A stretch of 64,000 nucleotides of DNA, taken from positions 744,001 to 808,000 of the forward strand of contig CM055198.1 in assembly GCA_029224185.1 (NCBI GenBank), read 5' to 3'. The notes under the pieces were generated by a model. It was not told the DNA's origin and made no database searches. It saw only the letters and a program-made list of their open reading frames with translations. The DNA is from Karalla daura (Eukaryota > Chordata > Actinopteri > Chaetodontiformes > Leiognathidae). Below are positions 10,516-21,517 of this stretch, piece after piece. Numbering within the stretch: the stretch's first letter is position 1; each line of letters starts with the position of its first letter. Both the position numbers and the translations under genes were made by a program.

Positions 10516-11540
10516 CATTCATATTGAACAGAATGGCTACGTTAAAGGACTGTATTTGTGCTCACCTTAGGAGTGGCTATGTAAAGCAGTGATACTTCTG
10601 AAATAACTGCTGACCAGGGTGGTGAATGTTCATACAACAGACTTACATATGCAATAAACATATTTATTCACATATACATATAGATCCATATCGTAATCAC
10701 ATACACACTCACTTACTCTCACTCACTCACTTACGCTTACTCACCACTACTCCTGCCCACCCCAGCCCAGGCTCACCAACTCCCACCTATGCTAACCTGT
10801 AGCCTCTGCGGCTAGTGAAAGTCTGCTGCTTGCTGAGTACTCCAATGGCGAGCTATGGAGGTGGCCGCCTCTTCTACCGTGCCACAGGAGAGTCTGGTGT
10901 AGGGTGAAAGGGGGGGTGGGGGGGGCTGCAGTGCAGTCTGGTGACTGGATTGACGAGGGAGGAATCAGGAAAAATCCGATGACACATTTGTCCAGTATAA
11001 TCCAACGCAAAGATGACCTGCAGCGGACTAGCTCTCTCTGCCGCCACGGTAGTCCAATTCGAGGAGGGTGGGATGGTGCTCTCTGGGCTCTGCCCCTCCT
11101 TTCCTCTCAGTAACTCCTTGTGAGTAGGTGAACAACAGCCCAGTTGCATTGCCGTTGTTTCACGTGGACAATACATTAAAATTATGGGCGACATCGACCC
11201 ACAAAATATACTGACTGGCAGGCAGAAACTGATAGGAAGCCGCTAATCATACACGCACATGTTGCTCTCTCAGCGTTAACTTTCTCACTCACTGCACACA
11301 AACTGCTAGCCGCTAGTGCCCGCCCCCTGCTGTCCCTGATTCGTCACTGATCTCCCAAACAATGCCAACACATATTGGATGAACACAGACTTAACTCACA
11401 CCCTCTCATTTACCAGCACTCACAAGCACTCACTAGCGATAAGCATGTCTAGAACTATGACACTATAGAAATTAAAAATGGGAACTAAACCAACTGAACT
11501 GTTGCCCAACTCTAATTCCGCATGGGCTTTCATAGCACCC
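10516..11540. other. Unassigned region, no gene seen
   Basis: It contains repeated CTCACTCACTTAC words at 10705-10745, a G run at 10909-10925 and moderate CpG content at 10800-11350. Short frames on both strands overlap one another and resemble nothing known. It is perhaps part of a repeat that precedes family C. Confidence 0.4.
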
Positions 11541-11544
11541 TCAA

Positions 11545-11965
11545 TGTGTTGCGTCTCGGATCAGTCCCGAATGAAAATTTATTTCTGGTATCTTCTTTTA
11601 GTGAGTGTCAAGTGTCAGTGTCATGGAGACGCTTTCTGTTTTCCTGTTCCATATTTACTCTCTCAAAACAGAGACGCAGGAATCGCCATTAAACTAGCAC
11701 TAAAAACTGCTGTTCATGTTTACTAATGTGATCTTTTGTCACTAAATAAACATATATGTCATGGTTACACGTCCATCAAGATGGATTTCCGCATGGGGTT
11801 GATTTGTCTGTGTTTTTGACATTTCTTTATATGAATTGCTTATAAACTTTAACCCTAGGCTTTGGTGTTTTTTCGTAGTCATATATAATGTAAATGATAT
11901 TTAGATGGTCTCTAATAACCAGCATTTAGCGTCACATGACCGGACATTGTGACAAAAATTCTGTG
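11545..11965 (+). repeat. Dispersed repeat family C, copy 1
   Basis: The stretch from GTGTTGCGTCTCGGATCAGT through GTCACATGACCGG aligns by eye, in the same orientation, with 43312-44385. Shared landmarks are AAACTAGCACTAAAAACTGC, ATATATGTCATGGTTACAC and GATGGTCTCTAATAACC. It is non-coding. The second copy carries an L2 insertion that this copy lacks, which defines the empty site. Confidence 0.8.
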
Positions 11966-13290
11966 GGAAATACTTTTCGCAGTCGAGATTTCGTTATTTT
12001 GCCTTGGTGAGGTGACTTGTCTGCAATGTGAACACTGCTAATGCAGGGACAAAAAGTGCTCCGAAAGAGCAAAAAATCCCATAAGAAATGAATGGGGAAA
12101 TTAAAAAAAATCACCCTCAAATAAATATTCACTGTAAAGCCACACATTCATGCAGAAATTTCATTCAAACTTCAAAACACAGGAAAACTTGTCCTCTCTA
12201 CCTGTACTCAACAGCATGTTGATCCAGACCCTCTCAAAAACGTGTGAGTTTGGCATTTTCAATGCAGCTACAGTGGGGAGAGACCAATTGTGAATGTGGG
12301 ATCGTTGAAAATCAGCTCTCATTTTTCTTTTTTCACACTACTCCCAGCCACACTGTAAGCAGTAGGCAAATTCTTTTTTCCACTTTTGTATGAAAATTTG
12401 TGCTCTCTCATGCGATGCAGGCCATAAACCTGTGTGCCTAATAAAATTTAAACAGCGAGCCTCAGAGCCAGCCTAGCGCAGCCTCTTTTCTCTATAAGTC
12501 CCCATTCATTTTCCCACCACTGCGATCAAAGTTACACTTCTACTCATGACTATGGCCTCAAATTTCATAGTAAACACACCAAATCACATCAGGGCGTTGC
12601 TGAGACTCCGCTGCGTGACGGTGTGGTTATATTCCAGATTCAGGTTCAAACGTTGTTTCCCTAGAGCCAAGTGTTTAGCACTTAGGCAATTATGCTTTTT
12701 CCCCATAAGAATGAATGGGAAAAACAGAACACCACAAACAAACATCCACTACGTTGCCATACTTTGACTTAGAAACTTCATTTTAATTTTAAAAAATGAA
12801 AGAAACTTGCTGTCTGTCTGTACCGAGTTGCATGTTGATAGGTTATATCGTATTTCAGCAGCTCTTTCTCAAGGAGCATGTGGTCAAGTGCCGCATGTCC
12901 GCTCTTCTACTGACAGGGAGCCTCCTGCTGCAGCAGGCTCACAGATTACCTCACCGACACACAAACACTTCATGCAGACACACACACTCACTCAGTCTCT
13001 CTCATACAGACACTCAAAGAATGGTGTCTTGTGCGCAATCCAAAGGCAGACAAAGTGCTGCAAACTAGGGGCACACAACTCCGGGTACACATCCTGGAGC
13101 ACTCTCAACATTTCAGCACGCTTGAATTTTCCAGTTGTAATTATAGCTCCGGGAGGGAGCACTATTGTTCTTCTGCATGTATGTTCTTCTACTTCTTATA
13201 GCGAAATCTCGGTCAGTCGTATCTCGAAAACGCTTCATCGCACACACACAAATGACACATCAAAACGTGCAATATTACAAGAGACAGACT
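11966..13290 (+). repeat. Dispersed repeat family D, copy 1
   Basis: This block shares with 40785-42055 a series of landmarks in the same direction: CCATAAGAATGAATGGG, GTGCTCTCTCATGCGATGCAG, GATCAAAGTTACACTTCTAC (inverted in the other copy), ACCGAGTTGCAT and CACACACAAATGACACATCA. The copies differ by rearrangement: this one is collinear, the other is folded back. No coding capacity is recognised. Class unknown; length and structure suggest a non-autonomous DNA element or composite repeat. Confidence 0.75.
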
Positions 13291-13548
13291 CAAAGTAGCT
13301 TGGCCCTAGTGTATTTAATATATGCCTAAATCTTACAAAATAAATACAGGAAAAAATTTCTAACATTATTCTATGCAGTCCACTAGCAGCATTATTTACA
13401 CTGGAGCCCTGTGGGAACAAATCTTTCAGTCCATACCATTACTCCTGTATAGACTGGGCAAAGTTAGTGCCTCGGGCCAGTGGGAAGAGGTAAAGAAGAG
13501 AGGGATAGGAGGTTTAGGGGTAGGGTTAAGGACCTGGTACTAGGAGAA

Positions 13549-13551
13549 TGG

Positions 13552-13581
<30 letters not shown>
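13549..13581 (+). repeat. Poly-A tract
   Basis: A run of about 31 A residues with a purine-rich flank (AGAGAGGGATAGGAGG upstream, AAAGA-rich downstream to 13730). Confidence 0.95.
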
Positions 13582-13585
<4 letters not shown>

Positions 13586-13731
13586 CTGGAGCAAAAGGAT
13601 ACCAGGAAAAAACTAGAATCTGTGGTCGAGCCAACTGGAGTCAAAAGAAAAACCAAAAGCGCTGTGGCAAAAGGCCAATAGAAGACAGAGAAAAAAATGC
13701 AAAGGCAAAAAAATTCAAGCAGGAAAACTGA

Positions 13732-14210
13732 GGAGACTGCAGCAGCAGGCAGGAGGCTGGGGCATGGAGGTTTGTCAAAAAACTGGCAAAAGAGAGCTGC
13801 AGGCAGGCCCTTAAATACTGGCTGAGATGATGATGAGATGGGTTGCAGGTGTGGAGAGTGGACAGGTGGTAATCAGTGCTGCAGGCTGAGGCTGCTGCTG
13901 CAGAAGTGCCCTCAGGGTGCCTGAAAGAAAAACAAAAACAACAAAACCATGCGCCCTCTGCAGGCCATAGACCGAATCACGATACTTTCCAATTATGTAT
14001 TTGCTATTGCCCTTAGGCAAAGGTGAATTTTCATTTTGCTCAAAGCCAAGGGGATGTCAGGTATATGTTCTCAGGCCCTTTTGAAGAACCCAGATGGATG
14101 AAATCAGTCATTTCTTAATGGGAAGTTAGTTACAAGATGTGTTCAAGATATTGATGGGGACTCTTATATTTGACTTTTAAGACTTTTATATTTGGACCAG
14201 TTTGGTCCAG
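13732..14210. other. Unassigned region
   Basis: CAG/GCAGGAGGC-rich sequence to about 13920, then unique AT-rich DNA. No gene is seen. Confidence 0.4.
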
Positions 14211-14213
14211 ATG

Positions 14214-14391
14214 TCCATCCATCCATCCATCCACCCATCCATCCATTCATGATCCATTATCTTATTGACTTCATACCCACTCATGTTGCTGGGGTCGACT
14301 GATGCCTATGTCCAGCTCACATAAGGCAAAGGGAGGGAGTAGACCCTGGAGAGGTCATCAGTCCATCACAGTTTTCCATCACAATAATCTA
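14214..14391 (+). repeat. ATCC tract plus common fish interspersed repeat
   Basis: Repeats of ATCC (14214-14250) lead into CATTATCTTATTGAC, then CCAGCTCACATAAGGCAAAG and ACCCTGGAGAGGTCATCAGT. This order (ATCC run, CCATTATC, CCAGCT...AGGC, CCCTGGA..GGTC.CCAGTCC) is a familiar dispersed fish repeat. Recognition is from memory of the pattern, not a search. Confidence 0.65.
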
Positions 14392-16484
14392 CTGATTAGT
14401 TTATGGAACTGCTGTTAACAATTTGATCTTTTCATTTTATGGAATTTTGAAAACTGGAATGTATGGTTATGCTTTCCTATGTCTGTCATTATATTAAACA
14501 TGCTCTAGTAATAAAACAACAATAAGGTTGCAGGCCTTGCAGGCCAATATCTGCATTTCTACAAAGAAAAATAACCAGTAAAAAACAAAACAGTTCCAAT
14601 TTAAATAACCTGCCTATCATTCCAGTATGTTGGATTTCTGAAGTTTATGAGACGCACTTGGAGGCACTTCTACGGCAGCTGCTTATGCTGCACCCCAGGA
14701 CTGCCCTGAATCTCTCCTTCAAGACAAATATTTAATTGTTTTATTGGTGTTTGACTGGTGATTTACCTTGAATTATGTTTCTTCTGTTTCCTTCTCTTGG
14801 GTCCTGATGAAGGTTTAACTTTTTTTTTCCTTTGGTTTCCTAAATTGTTGAGTTATTATATGTTTGGTTGGGGTGCAACTCCCTTTATTTAATTGTTTCT
14901 TTTTGTCTGTTTTCAGCGTCAGAGGCCGGTGGGGGTGGCGGTGACTGGCGGGGTCCCTTCACTGGTTGTGCCGCGCTTTCGGTGGTGGTGATTTCCAAGT
15001 GTGTGAGTGGATGATTTAGTGTTTTATTTTTGATTTCTTTAATTTGGGCAGGCGCCACAGTACATTCGTTCACTAACCCCTAGCCTCTGCCCTTCCTACT
15101 TTCTCCTTTTGTTTTGTGTGTGTGTGTGATTAAAGCTGGTTTTATGGGTTTTTTTACTTGACTTATGAGCAAAATAAAATTACATTTTGATACTATGAAC
15201 CTTGTCTCAGCAAGTCAATAGAACAAACCTGTGTGTCTTGTAACTGACCAATAATTTCCCTGGGTGAAATTCCCAGGGTGGCGACGTCGTGCAACAATTT
15301 TAAATTGATTTAAGTTTCATCTTTACACTTCTCCGCCACACATGCAATGTTCCTTTAGAAGGGGTGGAGACAATTTAATTTCTACATTAAATTATATTGA
15401 TGTGCACAAGTTTGTGTTAAATCTACTGTGACTTAACAATTTTGTTGATGTGTATGCTGCAAACTGACATTTGCATTTGGACCTAAATCCTATGCGAGGC
15501 AAGAAGAATGAAAACCTGTCACCTGCTACTTGATAACCTGATGAAGAGTTATCAAGTAGCTATAAAAAATAATAATGCAATCATATACTAAAATAGCCAA
15601 CTATATTTGTAAATAGTTATCTGGTTGAGCTCCTAATTTGTAGAATGAAAATATTGCGATGTAATCACAACCTCAGTGCAGTTTAAAAATTAAGTGCATG
15701 GGTATATGAGGAAATACATGTTATATCTCTTTTGAATGGATGAAAGTGATCACCTAAATTTAATTTTGAAAATTACCTCTGAAATTACCTCTGAAAATAA
15801 TTTGTACAATTTCTGAAACACATGTTGCTGGTTTTGATAAATAAAAACACATTTGACACTTTCCCAGGAGTTTCTTAATTGATACTGTTAAATGATGAAA
15901 CTCTGTACTGCTTCTACCAGTGCTCCTTGATCTTATGTCGCCCTTCAACCTATCTGTTATATTTGAATGTGAGCAATGTATCCTGAAATGGATACCCATG
16001 TTTAAGTGTGTGTAAAGCATGATAAGAGAGAATGGAATCTGATAGGGCATGATAAAAAACCTGGGTAATGTCAAGGTGGATTTTATGTTCCTCCCGAGTA
16101 GCCTGTAAGGGGATGTTATCTCTAGACTGGGGAGCCATGTTTCCCCCTCCAGGGAATCTCCCCAGTAATATCACAATCCTCACCCAGTAATGATACTGGG
16201 CATACCCCACTCCACCCACATACCCACACACACAGACACACACACACAGCTCCATCTACCCCAACTCCCCAAGACACTCATTCCTATTTATATTTTTGGG
16301 TTGGTGGGTGGCTTGGGGGTGGGAGTAAATCATAATGAGCCATTTTCAGCCAGCTGCTTTTGTCAGAAAGCAACTTTTTCTCTTGACATATAGGTTGTTC
16401 TCTCAAGTATTATCTATATTGTTGTATTTTATTATCTTTGGGCTCAAATCCATATAGCACATGATAGTGGATCCTTCGTAAGTA
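14392..16484. other. Unassigned region with a possible LTR-like patch
   Basis: No gene is recognised over 2 kb. At 14925-15300 there is a GGCGGTGACTGGCGGGGTCC stretch, a GT tract (15115-15129), an ATTAAAG near 15130, and an inverted pair CCCTGGG..CCCAGGG at 15260-15279. The combination could be part of an LTR, but no partner LTR or primer site was found. A 13-nt perfect hairpin occurs at 15525-15560. A CA-rich tract sits at 16205-16245. Confidence 0.3.
15525..15560. other. Short perfect hairpin
   Basis: The arms GCTACTTGATAAC (15525-15537) and GTTATCAAGTAGC (15548-15560) pair perfectly across a 10-nt loop. AT-rich flanks and the lack of a T-run argue against a terminator; probably chance or a repeat fragment. 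Confidence 0.7.
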
Positions 16485-16830
16485 CAGTGTAATCTCAATT
16501 TACGAACCTCCTATTATATGAATCATTCAGAATCTGAATTGGGCTGTCTCATTTAATGAAAAATTATTCAAATTCCGAAAAGAAAATTGTGCTGGCTGAC
16601 AGCGGCCCTCCTAGTCCTTTTTACATCTATAAACAGTTGTATATTTTAATATTATATTAAAACAGTTGTATATTTACACTTCATACGACTGTTTTCAAGG
16701 GGAGGGATACATATTTATATTTCCATATTTTCATAATATGAAAATTCTAAAATAATAATATAAATATATAATATAAAATATATAAAAACCCTTCCAGAAC
16801 GAATTAATTTCATATCTCGAGGTTCCACTG
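16485..16830. mobile_element. Tigger/pogo-like MITE
   Basis: The element is 346 bp, non-coding and bounded by TA on both sides (16483-16484 and 16831-16832). The right end, inverted, reads CAGTGGAACCTCGAGATATG then AAATTAATTCGTTCTGG. The left end reads CAGTGTAATCTCAATTTACG then AACC. The pattern CAGTG..ACCTCG..TA.GAA..AATTCGTTC is the pogo/Tigger-type terminus. The two ends are diverged, so the copy is old. With no transposase inside, it would have moved with enzyme from elsewhere. Confidence 0.75.
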
Positions 16831-16832
16831 TA

Positions 16833-17395
16833 TTAGAATTGTCCTATCTTGGATGGAATCTTTATCGAAAGAGGAGTAATGCTTTTTCTCACAAAATGAA
16901 AAAAAGATGTGATTCTGTGAGCCTGACATGAGCATGGCACCTTTTAAGGCAACCCAATCTTACAGAAAAACGTACCCTGGATACGTTGGTCCACAGTGCA
17001 AAACCTAGGGGAGTTACAATAATGGCCCTTAAACTGTGTAACTGTTACGTTTTTTCTGCCTAATGTTTTCCTACGGCGTTGCATCCAAGTCACATGACTT
17101 TCAAGATCTGGGCTGTGAAAACAAAAAACATGGTGGACATTTCACACGTTTTTAACAGAAAAGTCAGTATTTTGAGTGAGTTTCTGCATCAAAATGCATT
17201 TTGATTACATTTTTAGCAAGAAATATATATTTTATTTTCATAATATTTACTCAGAGAATGTACATAAACACTTGCTTGCTCGCTTTTGCAAAGATTTTTG
17301 TGATCTTGTCAGGATAATATGAATGTAATGCAATGTTTTGGACACTGCTTACGCTTAGCATTAGCTGTGTGGTGATCGTAGATCACCCGTTCTCA
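16833..17395. other. Unassigned AT-rich region
   Basis: No gene or recognised repeat; AATAT-rich sequence near 17220-17260. Confidence 0.4.
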
Positions 17396-19500
17396 TCCCA
17401 GCGTGTAAAATACCGACTATTTGTCACGCCCCTGTACGTCTCATACTGACAAACAACGAGGCACCCTTAATGTCTGTTAATCGGCGCTGATTCTGAGTTC
17501 ACTTATGGAAACTGCTTGTGGCCCTCTCTCAATTACAATACACACTCATGTGATCCGCCATTTTGTTTGTAGTTTTAATGTGCCTGAGTCAGCTTTTAAT
17601 AGGCTAAGGTAACAGTAAACTCATAACAGAATGAAAAAAAACAATAAACTCTAAATGTGCAGAATAGACCGAATAAAGTGACGTTGGAGATGAATAAATA
17701 TAGCGCCTTTGTTTACATTAAATTATTGAATATTGATTATCATAATTATAATTATTATCATGCTCTCCGTCTGACAGAGAGCGAGATAGAACGAGAGAGA
17801 GAGAGGCCTTATACCCACCTTCTCATGAAAAACACATATGTCATAGTTATACATATTTCTTTGACTATTGACTTGGTAGATGAGAACTTCTTACCCCTGA
17901 TGAGAAGACTGAAAGATTGATGAGAAGAATAAATTCTTGGAAGCCTATATATTTTCTTTCCGTAAACCTTCTAGAATGTCATTCTCATAGCTTCAAAGTC
18001 TATGCAGGGCTGGATTTTGGCATAGGCAATATAGGCAGTCGCTGTGGGTGCAATCTGCTGGAGGGATGCCATCATGTCACCCTTAGACCTGTATTCAAAT
18101 TGTGTGTGGCCATCTCAGACACTTCCAAATGTAGTAGGGGTCTGAAACTCAGCATGCTGGATGCTCTTGACCTACGTATGAACATAGTAAAATTTCAAAG
18201 TATTGAAGAAGAGGGCCTGGTTCCAAAATGAGGTCTTATAAAAAATATAGCCAACTAGACCATCAGATTCTGGAAGCCATTCTGGAAGAGATCTCTTTCT
18301 CTGAATCTAAAATCTCACTATGTTGTAGGGGGGCCCTGGATGAGTGGATATATGCTGGTTTGGTCCTGATCAGAGTCATACTTTTCAAAGGGCGGGGCTT
18401 TGAACATTTGCCATTTCCCGACTTTGAAGGCTCGCCACGGTCGCAAAAATAGACCAAATGGCCTGAAACACAATTTGCCGATCCCATGGGGGACCTGAAA
18501 CCGACCCTTAGAACCCTGCCTCCTTAGACTCTTTAGGAAGCAAAGTTGCTCTATGAAGGTGCTATCAACATGGAGGCAGCAGGTCCTAATACGAGACTTT
18601 CTGACAAGCAACATAGTCCAAAACGAGGAGGAAACTTCAAGGGAAAGGTATTTTTCTCTCCCCTCCTCCTTTCCGACTCAGGCACATTAAAAGTACAAAT
18701 AAAATGGTGGAGCACATGAGTGCGTATTGTAATTGAGATCAAAATATAGTTTATTTCTGGGTAAAGCTTTTCATGGTTTTCAGGGTTAAGAAATCCTCTT
18801 TCCGGTCAATATTCAAAGAAATATGTATAACCATGACATATATGTTAATTAAATGTGACACGGTACATTATAAAATAAACATTTACATTTATTAGTACTA
18901 GTGTAAGAGTGGACGCTGCATAGCCGGCTTGTCATGTGTGGTGCAGCTGTGACATCATGAAAAAGGGTGGTGCAGTCGCTGCTGGGAGTTGGTGTTTTCT
19001 CAGAGTGAAAGCGAAATAAACCATAATAAACGGTTAAGGGGTTATCTCTTCAAGAGTTTCAGTTCCTGAGTTTTCGTCAGTCATAAGAGCAGTTGTAGAA
19101 GCCCTACACCTCGAATGCTTCAGTAGTTTAGTGACGATTCCTGTCTCAATCTGCAAATAGTAAACACTGGCTCCGTGTCGCAGACTGAGTCGCAGACAGC
19201 GACTATGTGTCTTTGCCCCGAGCGGCACGGAATTATTAGTGATACTTCAGTGACTGATATGTTTGTATTGAGAAATGTTGTTGATGTAATAAAAGAAATC
19301 ACTTAAAGTCGGGAAAAAGTGAGAAAAACACTTCCGGGCAGAGGATCCTCGGTTCGACGTGACCTGGTTATTATTGACATGAATGGACGGTTGGAGCCTC
19401 TGCTCTTAGCGTCTCCGACTGTCACAAGCAGTTTCCATAAGAGATAACTCAGAATCGACAGCGCCGATCAACAGACGTTAAGTGTTGTAGTGTTGTTTGT
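17396..19500. repeat. Mosaic repeat with inverted arms (family E) enclosing a family B copy
   Basis: The stretch 17440-17600 is the approximate reverse complement of two separated blocks: 17440-17520 pairs with 19417-19497 (around CAAGCAGTTTCCATAAG) and 17525-17600 pairs with 18677-18740 (around GACTCAGGCACATTAAA). A third pair is 17825-17870 with 18795-18850 (around CAAAGAAATATGTATAAC). The pairs are not nested in simple order, so the structure is a rearranged fold-back rather than a clean inverted repeat. A GAGA tract lies at 17783-17805. No protein is encoded. Confidence 0.7.
18000..18610 (+). repeat. Dispersed repeat family B, copy 1
   Basis: This 0.6-kb block is the reverse complement of about 42530-43110. 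Matching landmarks are GAAGGTGCTATCAACATGG with CCATGTTGATAGCACCTTC at 42551-42569, TATAGCCAACTAGA..ATCAGATTCTGGA with its inverse near 42850, and GCATGCTGGATGCTCTTGAC with its inverse near 42980. A fragment also occurs at 28028-28086. It is non-coding. Confidence 0.8.
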
Positions 19501-20431
19501 CAGTGTAGCAGCCCTTGGATCCAAAAGAGAGTCTCAACAGATGCTTAAGGTTTCTTTATTTAAAATTAATTGGGTCAGTCCAGTCCATACGCCTTACAGC
19601 ACCGTGAAAACTACATCAAATACAAACATTTCAAAATTCATTTTTTAAGTGAATAAACAAAACAATCAATCAAACACAATGAGTTGTAGACATACATGAA
19701 TACAAATCACAGATTTTATTGAATATACAAACAAACCTCGCTGCGCTCACTAAGGACTGCAAAATTACAAAAAATACCTCTTCCTCTGTTAAAACAGGAC
19801 GTCCACACGTACAATTTGTTATACAAATCAAACAAAGATCTAAAAGCTCACTAAAGAGCACCTAAAATCATTCACACCTGGGCTGAACCCTGAAAGACCC
19901 TGAAACATAAGGACTGGTGAGTACAGACTCACTGCACATGCTTAGTGAGCAACCCAATACACATGCCTTTATATAGTTTAATCAGTTAAAACATTTCTGT
20001 AACAGGTTAGGTCCCTCTCCTCTCGGTGAAACTGTGTGTTCTGCACAGCACCTATCGAAGTCAATGATCATTTCAATAAATATAGTCAGAAATATTCAAT
20101 AAAAAACAACTATATTTTTTTTAAGTGCAAAATGTAATGTGCTTAAGTGTATTATGCAAATGTTCAATAAAGTGCTGTTGCTCTGGCACAAAGTGCTTGT
20201 GCAGTAATCAAAGTGCCATGTGCCATGTGCAAACCAGGTGATGATGTACTTTTCTTCACAGATTCTGTTTTGAGATTTGTGTTATTCACAATTTAATATC
20301 ACATTGTCATCACCACAGCTCATGCTTAATAATTCTTTGCCATCTATTTACTAACCAGATAATTGTTTTAATCCAGGGTAATGGGAATATTATAGACAGT
20401 ATGGATGATATTATGGAGAAGGAATGGACTC
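19501..20431. other. Unassigned region
   Basis: No gene is recognised. It contains AT-rich unique sequence and a short duplication AAAGTGCCATGTGCCATGTG near 20210. Confidence 0.4.
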
Positions 20432-20591
20432 CCTTCTACAACCACAATAGCGTCCACCCGCAGTTGACCAGGATCTACTGTACTTTTCACAAACATCCAG
20501 CAAACAAACATCCTTCTACAACCACAATAGTGTCCATACCCAGTAGACCAGGATCTGCTGTGCTTTTTACAAACATCCAGCATGTAACTTC
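20432..20591 (+). repeat. 80-bp tandem duplication
   Basis: Two adjacent units begin CCTTCTACAACCACAATAG at 20432 and 20512 and run to CACAAACATCCAGCA or ACAAACATCCAGCA, an 80-base period with about ten differences. It is non-coding. Confidence 0.9.
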
Positions 20592-20809
20592 TGTGTCATG
20601 TGACTGAGTCCTGGTTAAACAACCCCATGACTCATCGCCCCCTACTCTCGGCCTAAATCCCCTTCCCACATCTGGCGTTTAAAAACTTAAACAGACCTTG
20701 TTCTTTTTCATACTGTGGCTTCATGAGAGTACATATAAGATTCTGATTTATGGACGTTCATTGTAATAATCCCAATGAGGCACATATTGATTGTTACTTA
20801 CATAGCAAA

Positions 20810-21005
20810 CTCGGCATACCTAAATTAACACCATAAAGTGTTAATTTAACTAATTTTGGAGAATTCCTACGTTGAAACTAATTTAGTGTTACCTATTGAC
20901 TCTTTTAAGAGCGAAAAAATTAACTCTTCTTTAACACCAACCAGTGATACTTCCTCTCAACACTAGGGAGTAGTGTTAAATTAGTAGTGTTAACTTTTAC
21001 TTTCT
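20810..21005. repeat. AT-rich block built of GTGTTAA words
   Basis: The motif TTAACAC or its complement GTGTTAA occurs at least five times in both orientations, giving small palindromes such as AACACCATAAAGTGTT. It resembles MITE or satellite sequence; class unknown. Confidence 0.5.
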
Positions 21006-21039
21006 GGATTATTTTAAAAATAAACATGACTGAAATATT

Positions 21040-21448
21040 GGGCCTGAACGTCAGCGAGCGCCTGGTGGCCGGGTCTGTCACGGGGCCTGGCCGGGCACAG
21101 CCCGAAACGGATACGTGATGATTCCATCCTCTCCGCCGCCCCGTGGACCCTCCACCTGCAGGGCGAATGACTGGGGTTGGGTGCAAAGTGTACTCGTGGG
21201 CAGGGCCCCCGATGGACCAATCCCAGGGCAACAAATCTGGCTCTGGGTACATGGAATGTCACCTTGCTGGGGGGGAAGGAGCCTGAGCTTGTGCGGGAGG
21301 TGGAGCGGTACCGACAAGAGATAGTCGGGCTCACCTCCACACATAGTATGGGCTCTGGAACCCAGCTCCTTGCGAGAGGCTGGACTCTTTACTACTCTGG
21401 AGTTGGAGTTCTCCCCGCGGAACGAGAGGGTCGCGTCCCTCCGCCTTT
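21040..21448 (+). pseudogene. I-clade-like LINE endonuclease fragment
   Basis: One frame reads ALGTWNVTLLGGKEPELVRE, then VERYRQEIVGLTSTHSMGSG and LLARGWTLYYSGV. This is the N-terminal strand (GTWNV) and following helix of an endonuclease found in I/Nimb-type non-LTR elements. The next conserved piece, FSPRNERVASLRL, follows in another frame after an internal loss. The fragment is about 90 residues and breaks off at 21448 beside a scrap of Tc1. Clade assignment is from motif recognition only. Confidence 0.65.
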
Positions 21449-21449
21449 G

Positions 21450-21475
21450 GGTACCAACAACCATGCCACATTCAA
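21450..21475 (-). repeat. Inverted scrap of Tc1-like element
   Basis: The sequence ACCAACAACCATGCCACATT is the reverse complement (one mismatch) of 21690-21711 in the neighbouring Tc1 copy, the transposase segment around ERGMVVG. It lies 42 bp outside that element's left end. Confidence 0.7.
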
Positions 21476-21517
21476 CCACGGTGGTTAACCCTAACCGGCC
21501 ATGGTGAGTGTATTTAC

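Noticed and set aside
12807..13298. A 163-codon plus-strand frame
   Set aside because: It falls inside family D, whose second copy does not keep the frame open.
19340..19370. tRNA B-box-like GGTTCGA near 19352
   Set aside because: No A box at the right spacing and no cloverleaf could be drawn.
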